A stretch of 64,000 bases of DNA from the NCBI GenBank assembly GCA_002286715.1, contig NSJX01000002.1, forward strand, positions 358,396-422,395, in the 5' to 3' direction. The notes below the pieces were generated by a model, which saw only the letters and a list, made by a program, of their open reading frames with translations, was not told where the DNA came from and ran no database searches. This document shows, piece after piece, positions 56,400 to 64,000 of the stretch. Position 1 is the stretch's first letter. Each line of letters opens with the position of its first letter. The stretch is from Dentipellis sp. KUC8613 (lineage: Eukaryota > Basidiomycota > Agaricomycetes > Russulales > Hericiaceae). Position numbers and translations under genes: made by a program.

Positions 56400-58345
56400 T
56401 CAGGCTTTCCCCGCAAGAGGCTGCCGGTAATCCAAGAAGAACTGCCCATTTGAAGGCCGGCAATACAGCGTGTCGTTCCAGTCAGGCTTCGGCGCGGGGT
56501 CTGCCGGCAGTCCCCGGTCGTTCACAGTCTGGAAGTCATAGTTGAGCACGAACATGGCAGTGAGGAGCCGCAGCTGCAGTCTCGCTAAACGTTGGCCGAG
56601 ACAAGTGATGCGACCTGGAAAGCATCATTAGCCAGGTACATCTCCAGAAATAAGAAAGGGGGGAAGCCGCGTACCCGCTCCCCATCCGAGGAATTCGTAG
56701 CCGTCTTTACGCACTGGTCGCGAGGGGTCGAACTGGTACGGGTCGGAGTAGAACTCGGGGTTCAGGTGTACATCGCTGAACGGGTACAGGGCGAATGAAC
56801 CGCTAGGTAACGTTTTGCCGTCGACGTGCACGGTGGGGCCCATGTTGCGGCGCATGGCGACGTGCGACTCTGAGATGCGCAGGGTCTCGCGAATCAGGGA
56901 GTCGAGAACGGGGGCCTCTGTCTCCCAGGCTGCGACAGAGATTGTGGAGAGCACGTCTGCCAGGTCGGACTCGGCCGCTTTCGAGGGTGTGCTGCTGGAG
57001 GCTATCAACTGCTGGACTTCGAGCCGGGCTTTGTTGCGCCATTCGGGGTGGCAGCCCAGGAACGTTATCAGCCACGACGCTGCAAAAAATAGTCAGGTTC
57101 CCATTCGGTGGCCTCGCCCGTCGACCCTAGTCGGACCACTGGCTCACCAGTATTTCCAGTGGACCGAGCACCTGCGATGAGCAGGCCCATGATAAACTAC
57201 AAGCGGCCCCAGAATCAGCGCCTATGGATAATTCATTCAAAGTTACGGAACGTACCCCGACAATCATCAAGTGATCATCACCAGCATCAAGCAACATCTG
57301 CAAAGTGTCGTCACGAGCGACCCCACTGTCTTTCCTGACCGTGATGGTATTGGAGATGAGGCTGTAAATCTGCTTCGTCGCGTACGCCTTCCTGAGCATC
57401 GCAGGGCTCGGGAACCATGGGAATAGCACGGTCGCGGCGGTCGTGCCCCGGTCGACCTGGTCGTACCACTTCCTGAGGCGCAGGACCACCGCAGGGTCGT
57501 CCGCTATCTCGACGCACGTTACGCAGCGCACGCTGAGCTGGAATGCGAGCTTCGCACCCGAGGCGCTATCAGACCCGGCACGGCGGCGCAGCAGATGGCA
57601 ACAACGACGCGCACCTCGTATATCCCATCGAACGGCTCGAGGCGCCCGGCCTTTCCCCAGGAGACCATCGCTCGCCGACAGTCCCGCAAGATCTCGGGGA
57701 TTACTGTCGAGTGATACAGGCCCGGGTCAGTCTATTCGATGTGCTCGCGTGCACGGTAAATGGGAGTACTCACGCTCCGTGAGCCGCTCGGTCTTCTGCA
57801 CAGCCGCGAGGCGCTTGTAGATTTGTGCGATTCGGCGCTGTCGCAGGTCGACCGTGACACCCTGCACGAAGGGCAGCTGTCGGGGAATGTCAGTGTGAGA
57901 GAAGTCGTTGTAGAGACAAAGTGACAGATTACACACAGCTCCTGACAGGACACGGAAGCCTTCGTGGAGGTCCAGGGATTTGGCATTGAAGAAGTCCATG
58001 CGGCCTTGATCTCCAGAGACCACCATCACAGAGTTCTGGAGGAAGCATGAGCGAACATCAATGCTGTCCTCGCATGGAAGAACTCACCGTGAGAAGCCGG
58101 AAGCGGTAGATGCGCTGCTTGGTGTATTCGAAGCCCCAGTGGAGGAAGTCGAAGCGTCGTTGGAAATAAGGAGCGATGCTAAATGGAAGACGGCCCGAGA
58201 GCATGACGCCTTTGTCGTCATCTTCGGGCCAGAGGGGAAGAACGTAGACTAGAAAAGAGAGAAGAGCGAAGAGATAAGCAACAGTCCAGCTGGTGGTATT
58301 GGCGCGGACTGCGTCGAGAAGGGGTTGGAGGCCTATGGGGTACAT
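56400..58345 (-). CDS. Cytochrome P450, 499 aa
   Basis: Haem-thiolate monooxygenase, ER-anchored. Eight exons: 58345-58088, 58035-57937, 57876-57774, 57703-57615, 57537-57256, 57196-57148, 57079-56675 and 56614-56400, introns 52-77 bases. N-terminal anchor VAYLFALLSFLVYVLPLW (about 22-39). K-helix ExxR is Glu358-Arg361 (RETLR), and the haem-binding loop is GWGAGRITCLGQ with axial Cys433. The I-helix stretch AGARSTGNTA lacks the usual acidic-Thr pair, as in some fungal P450 families that act with unusual proton delivery. The exon-four acceptor CGACAG was chosen for phase. Substrate and CYP family cannot be told from sequence alone. The nearest neighbours are Erv41 and a RING protein; not a metabolite cluster. 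Confidence 0.87.
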
Positions 58346-59267
58346 CGCTCCGAGAAGTGCTGGGCAGGATGCACCGTAAAGGCAGAGTTAGGTACAGCCG
58401 ACTCGCATTCCTGGTGTCTTATACGTGCGCGGACGTGGATGGCCATGCCGTATCACCTCGGGCGTCGCCCTGTTCCTGTCTAAACTGCCGAAGGAAAAGG
58501 GAAAGAATCCTGTCCACAGGTGATCGTCTGAGGTCTCTGATCGTTGCAAGTTGCCTTAAGCCTAGATAGCGAGTACATTTCAATGATGAAAACCTGTCAG
58601 ATCGAAGATAGTCTTAGGAGCCCATGGAGGAATACCTATCATAGGGAATATAGGCATGTACAGTCCAGCTGTCATAGCTGAAAACGGTGGCTGGAGAAAT
58701 CAAATTAGCTGTTTTGTGGGGACGTATGCGTACCAACACATCAGTGACCCGAGGACAGATGCACAATCAAGGCCGAATAGTAACAAATTTTGTCTACCTC
58801 AAACATGTCAAAGCAAGTTGAACGGAGCTTCAGCTACAACGTAGAGGCTCACCGTCGATGTCTGAAATTTTGTATGTCCAAGCGACGAATTTGGATAGAT
58901 ATCGAAACATGGAAAAGGCGACCTGTCTATGCATTTTTGGAGTATTTTTGGATGCCACGGTTTCCGGTCAGTGCCCCAAGGCGTACCGGTGGGGCGCAGT
59001 GTACAGATTGTGTGCTCCAGCTCATCACTGTGCCATTCAGGGTTGGTTCCATGGGCGCTTGTCGAACGCGGCAAGGCGCGGCACCATCATGCCACCAACG
59101 ATTACGTACCAACGGAACCACTTGAAGTACTTTCAATTCAAGCAACAGCCACACAGGTACTCTACGTGCTGGTACGAAGTCTTTCAGTAAGTCGTTTCCG
59201 AGGACACCCGTAGAAAGTACGCTTGACCCAAACCATCTGTAATATTTTCAATAGCGCGGCCCGACCG
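58346..59267. other. Divergent region between P450 and RING genes
   Basis: No gene supported. Frames at 58790-59213 overlap in three frames and lack domains. TTTTCAATAG at about 59245-59254 before the RING start may be the acceptor of a 5' UTR intron. Confidence 0.45.
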
Positions 59268-60671
59268 ATGAAGGGTGCCAACGCTGTTGACTTGACCAGC
59301 TCGCCGCCCCTCCCGGCTCCCACGACCACCCGTGCCCTCGCTCCTCGAGCGGCCCGCGGACGGACGCGCTCACTCGCGAGCGCGAGCGCGCCCGTGTCTG
59401 CATCGAGCTCACGCCATAGCAGCGTGCTGTCGGTCCGGTCGCGATCACTTCCCATTCAAGCTGTACATGAGCGCAGGGATAGACAGAGTGGCGGTGCCGC
59501 GCAGGCTGTCACGACAAGAGAACATGCCGCCCAGTCGAATATATCAGCAGGGAATATGCCTGGAGGCCGCGGTAATGTCAAGAGGCTCCGAGAACAGGGA
59601 GGTAGTAATGCAAGCGGCGCTGAACAGACAGGCGAAACGTCTAGGAAGAAACGACGCGTGGACGCGGAGACTTCGGCGGGCGCAGAAATTGTATCGCATG
59701 GAGAGACATCGTCTTCAAGAGACTCTGATCGTATGGCTGTCGACCCTTCTCCGAGTGCGCCCGCGATCAGCCAGGCGGTACCTCACCAAGCTCCCCCTGG
59801 ACCGATCGAGGTTAGTATCTCTTTGTGCTCAAGCATGATGTCGCATCGTATGGAGACCACCCCATGGTGCTCACATTTTTGTCCCTCAGATGGGTCATAG
59901 CAGTAGCGCTGGGGCCGAAACATACCCTCGCGACCTCGATTCGTTCACAAGAATGTTTGATAGCCTCCTTCCTCGGGATCGGCCCCTTCCTTTAGCGGGA
60001 CCTTCACGGCTCTCAATCGCCCACAGGCAACCCCAAATCGAAGCTAGATCTCTACAGGCTTCAGGTTTCAATCTCTCCAATGCGGGTGAATCACCGCATT
60101 CGTCCTCGCATGGCCTGGCAGAGGTAATTGACACGACGGCGACCGTCGCGTCGTCTTCAATAACCGCCGATACCTCATCGACATATCCCCCATCGCAAGA
60201 AACGCCCGAGCACCCCAGCTCTCCTACCCACGCACCCCACAGACATCTACCCACCGACCATCCCCATCCTCCTCGCCTACCCGTCCCCCTGCCGATCCTC
60301 GAGACGCGCTCCCTCCCCGCCTCGCCGCCACCATCACCGCCCGCCCCACCCGGCGCAGAGCCCGAGCCCCTACACACATACACCTGCCCGATCTGCTTCT
60401 GCCCGCCGACAAATGCCACGCTCACCCCATGCGGACACATACTGTGCGGCGAATGTCTGTTCACCGCGGTCAGCTCGGCCGTGCGGCGCACGGGCGTCGG
60501 GGGGCTCGGTGCGAGGTACACCATTGTGTTTGTCCTGACTCTGAAAACCATTTGACTCTTTTCTCGCGTGTTAATTATAGGTGTCCGGTGTGTCGCGCGA
60601 ACTTGCCTGGCTGGGACGGGCGCGGTGGTGGAGTTATCGGGCTCAAAGCCCGCGTGATGATTAGTTTATAG
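59268..60671 (+). CDS. C3HC4 RING-finger protein, probable E3 ubiquitin ligase, 419 aa
   Basis: Three exons: 59268-59810, 59890-60515 and 60581-60671, introns 79 and 65 bases. Residues 1-340 are low-complexity and probably disordered, with a nuclear-localisation-like SRKKRR near residue 140 and Pro-rich runs. The C-terminal RING spans about 347-395: CPICF, CPPTNATLTPCGH, ILCGECLFTAV, with the last pair CPVC supplied across the second intron. It ends VIGLKARVMISL. The overall plan (long disordered N-terminus, single C-terminal RING) resembles Slx8/RNF4-type SUMO-targeted ligases, but no clear SUMO-interaction motif was checked. E3 activity is inferred from the RING. Confidence 0.82.
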
Positions 60672-61280
60672 CTTGCAGTTGGATTATGGATATCTATAGC
60701 GTCCTTCAGGCAACGCTGTTCGATTATCGCTTTGCATAGCCTCCGAGCAACTCTGGCTGAGCCCGGACACCGTGAGTGCAGACTCAGATTCAATACATTA
60801 TTTCTGTGATGCTGACTTCCGGACAGTGTACTATATCAATACGCGGTCGACAACTGGGGAAGGACGGGGGAGGGCACAGACTTGTGTTCGGGCGTGGTTG
60901 CTTATGATGCAGTTGTGTCTGACCGTAGTCATGCTCGAGCGGAGCTGTCATGATCAATACTTGGCAAGCGCTCGAGCTGACAGGTTCTCGGTGTCTTGAC
61001 CTTATCTATACTCGCTGCTCAAGGCAATATGAACTGCTTCCGAAATCCGCTCGCCCGAGTGCGCACACTAGCAGCTGAATGTGACCGATATTGTTTTTCT
61101 AAACATAGAAAACGACGACCTCAAATTCCTCCCGATTTATCAAATGATACAGAGATAGCAGAAAGTACACAGCAGTATGTTACGGTATATCTGCAGGGAT
61201 CTATCAGATACAAGGAGGCACCAGCACTAGCAAAACATATAGAAAACTCGTCGATTGTAAAACGCACCACGCATCATGCC
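60672..61280. other. 3' regions of convergent RING and glutaredoxin genes
   Basis: No gene seen. Confidence 0.5.
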
Positions 61281-62123
61281 TCACGCGAGGAGCTCCTTCA
61301 GCTCCCCGTTCTCCACCATCTCCTGCACGATGTCGAGCCCGCCCACGAACTCGCCGTTGATAATCAGCTGCGGGAACGTTGGCCAGTTGTTCAGCACCTT
61401 CAGCCCTGCAAACCCACCGCCAACCTCCGTCAGCCTCCCCTTCCCCACGTTATAAGTACAAATAAACGTGACGCACCAGACCGAACACTCTCATCCGTAT
61501 AGATATCAAAATGCGAGAAATCAACGCTCTGCGCGCGCAAGAGCGCGACGATGCGCCGCGAGAAGCCGCACTGCGGGCGGTCGGGTGAACCCTTCATGAA
61601 CAGCACGACGCGGCTCTGGTTCATGAGCCCCCGCAGACGTGCATCGAGCTCCTCCTGTGTCTCGGCCTTTTCGGGTGCCGCTGTGGCCTGTGCGGTGTGC
61701 GAGAGCGGCGCAGGCGCGGACGGGCCGCGCAGGTGCGTCGCGATGGCGTTGGTGAGCGCGACGGCGTCTGCACCGGCGATGCGCCCGAGCAGGGTGTGGC
61801 CCTTTGCGGATGTGAGATGCTGGTGGTAGGTTGGGGAGAGAACGGGTGAAGCTTACGCGGAGGATGATGAAGGAGGGCACGGAGTCGATCTCAAAAGACT
61901 CGGCGATGTCGCTCTGCGACTCGGCTTCGACTTGCAGCACGAGCAACTGCGAGTACTTGCGCGCGAGCTCGCGGACAACGTCGTTCATCTGCGCGCATGG
62001 TGCAGCCCAGGGTGCCCAGAAGTTTATGAGCGAGACGCGGTTGAGGTCGGCGGAAAGGAGGCCCTGGAAGTGCTCCGGCGAGGTTACATCGTAAAAGTTG
62101 GGTAGAGAAGTGGCGTCGGCCAT
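61281..62123 (-). CDS. Monothiol glutaredoxin, Grx3/4 (PICOT) type, 238 aa
   Basis: Iron-sulfur-cluster-binding cytosolic/nuclear protein used in iron sensing and trafficking. Exons: 62123-61857, 61801-61477 and 61405-61281, introns 55 and 71 bases. N-terminal thioredoxin-like domain with WAPWAAPC at 36-43, where the redox motif is APC (Cys43) with no second Cys, then VPSFIILR. A linker about 115-140 leads to the glutaredoxin domain: VVLFMKGSP (Lys159), CGFS at 167-170 whose Cys ligates the cluster, [19 protein letters not shown] and the ending NGELKELLA. One Trx plus one Grx domain is the fungal Grx3/4 layout. Iron-homeostasis role is known for the family, not shown here. Confidence 0.93.
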
Positions 62124-64000
62124 GGTATATGTGGTTTACGAGTGCTTGAGGAGGGTTGTGTAGGGTTGAGGAGGAGGAGAGTGCGTGAGATGAAGGTAGG
62201 GTGGGCTTAGAAAGAATATTGGAGGAACTATAGACAAGATCGCGTCATCGGAGATCTACCCGAGAATTTCTTATCTTATCGCCCGTGGCCTTCAGCGCTG
62301 GCTTTGAACGACTTCAACTCTTCAACATCGTTGACTTCAACACTTTCAAGTCTAGAACTCCTGGAAATTGTTGAGTCGGTTTCGAAATTTCACAAGACTT
62401 GAAAACCTTTCCATTATGATCCTTCCACTGATGCTTTCTGAGCATCACAATAAGAGATACGGACAACTTGGTGAGTATACGTAGTACTTATTCCTCTACA
62501 AATGAATTCCCCGGTACGGTCGTAGGTCTAAACATGATATGTTGGCACTCGGCTCCCAAATTCACCCAGGGTACTGTACCATAGCATGATGGTCTTATGG
62601 CGGTTCACGCGTCACGCCTAGTCGGCATCCATCAACCTAACAAACACGAAATTTCTCTCAAAACGTGAGATCCCAACAACAATACCTGTCTCTACCAGGT
62701 TTGGGCCGCCGGCTACAATGAGGGGCTCTGCTGCATTCTTTCGACCTCATGGGAACGGTGGAACTCGTAGATACCAAAGCCAAGGGAGGTTGTGCGAGTC
62801 TTCCAGTAGTTCGGTAGGTTCGTCTCCAATACTTCTCTGTAAAAATTCCGTTCCTCAGTCTTTCACTGAACCCCTTTCTGGTTCCAGGATGCACTTTATG
62901 AGCGTGCCTTTCCATGTGAGCTGAAAGTCGGCGGCCGCACCTTCTCGATGTACGTCATTCGGTAGCTATTGTCAGCCCATCACTAGAGCACAATTTCTGA
63001 CTTAGCCTTCGCAATTCGAAATATGCGGGAATTCGGAGTGCAGAACCTCACGGCACTCTCCAGCAAGCGACTACGGTCGACTCGTATCAGATTCATTGGG
63101 TTATTAGAGTTCCACACCACGTGGCCGGGAGGCTGACATTTACTCGATTGTAGATCCTACGTCGTATCTGCTTCGTATCTTTGACTAGTCGCGAATGTCC
63201 GAAACTCGACATCTATGACGGGTGGGTTTTCACCTTACCGCACTGGGTAACGTCCCGTTTGTATGTCCTCATCGATTCGAAAATGACCAGATGCACACCC
63301 GTATTGCGAGCCTCAGTTCATCTTCCTTGATTTCCCCGGACATATTGCGGATGTATTTGTGACACCCAGGCACCACGAGCACCTGAACTGCAGCGTTGAC
63401 CGGCTCACAGATACCCGCACGCATTTATAAGAGGTGCCCGGCGTGGCCATGATTTTTTGTCGTTGGATGAGATCAGGCGAAAGGGGGCGGGCCTTGTCTA
63501 GCCTCCCAGTAAGGCCTCTGCGAGCTCCACTTCATCAAGGACCCCCGATCATAGCACGATCGCAGCCCTGTATACTTAAGCAGACTTTTTTTCGATAACT
63601 CGACGGCCGAGTTCGGGTTTTGAGGCTTCGAGCTGTCCTGACAAAATTCGCGGCAGGTTCGTTCTGTCAGAACCATCCCCAGACGGGCCAGATCTCGCTG
63701 GCGGATCGCAGGCGGCCCCCACGACGTCATGGATTGCGGGTGCGAAGGATGTTCCTGAACGAATCTACCGGATGTCTACGAGTTGGTCCTTATTGCTTGC
63801 GTCTGCATGGTCTGCTGTTCAGGGGGGTGTGGCCACGTTGACTGTGTCCTGAACGACCCACGCTGCAATATTGGACCCGCTTCTCTTTCACTGGTGTAGC
63901 ACACACAGTACACCGAGAATGGCGACATGGCCAAATGTCGGGCTTGGTCCCTCGGAGAGATTAGATATCTCTCGATCTATGATCGCGGGATGGAACATCC
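62124..64000. other. Gene-poor right end
   Basis: Promoter region of the glutaredoxin gene up to about 62300, then DNA with only short, overlapping frames on both strands and no domain. I find no gene, RNA or repeat that I can defend. Confidence 0.45.

Noticed and set aside
1..64000. CRISPR arrays, bacterial operons or phage genes
   Set aside because: None seen; gene structure is eukaryotic throughout.

Overview
This window is nuclear DNA from a filamentous basidiomycete, most likely an Agaricomycete of the polypore type. The evidence is gene architecture: almost every gene is cut by many 48-90 bp GT-AG introns (three look like GC-AG), there are FunK1 fungal-type protein kinases, an intron-containing tRNA-Tyr, and lineage-typical SDR, C2H2 and multi-TM families. 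Gene models below were assembled by hand from splice signals, frame continuity and paralogue comparison; no transcript data or database search was available.

Layout. 1-4.2 kb: a serine/proline-rich hypothetical gene and a tiny five-exon gene for a complex I subunit (NDUFB4/B15-like). 4.9-10.9 kb: FunK1 kinase A and an unknown gene called X here, both minus strand. 11.3-12.8 kb: succinate dehydrogenase subunit 3 and a small HVA1-TUDOR protein. 13.3-27.3 kb: three C2H2 zinc-finger genes surrounding a head-to-tail array of five SDR genes, one of them broken. 27.8-33.1 kb: an inverted second copy of the kinase/X block, with kinase B intact but X reduced to two fragments, one on each side of the kinase, plus an insertion that looks like a hAT-type MITE. 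33.6-43.7 kb: a SAM-domain membrane-anchored protein, a sixth SDR (reversed), a seven-TM-like protein and a third, diverged FunK1 kinase.

45-62 kb is a more ordinary conserved block: a Tvp38/DedA-type Golgi membrane protein, tRNA-Tyr(GUA), a quinone-oxidoreductase-like MDR enzyme, a CIR_N/LENG1-like nuclear protein, a secreted periplasmic-binding-protein-like protein, the ER-Golgi cargo protein Erv41, a cytochrome P450, a RING E3 ligase and a monothiol glutaredoxin of the Grx3/4 type. 62.2-64 kb holds no gene that I can support.

The notable part is 5-44 kb: a gene-family nursery in which FunK1 kinases, X, SDRs and C2H2 genes were copied, inverted, fragmented and interleaved between conserved respiratory and secretory genes. 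Kinase promoters and SDR promoters appear to have been copied with their genes.
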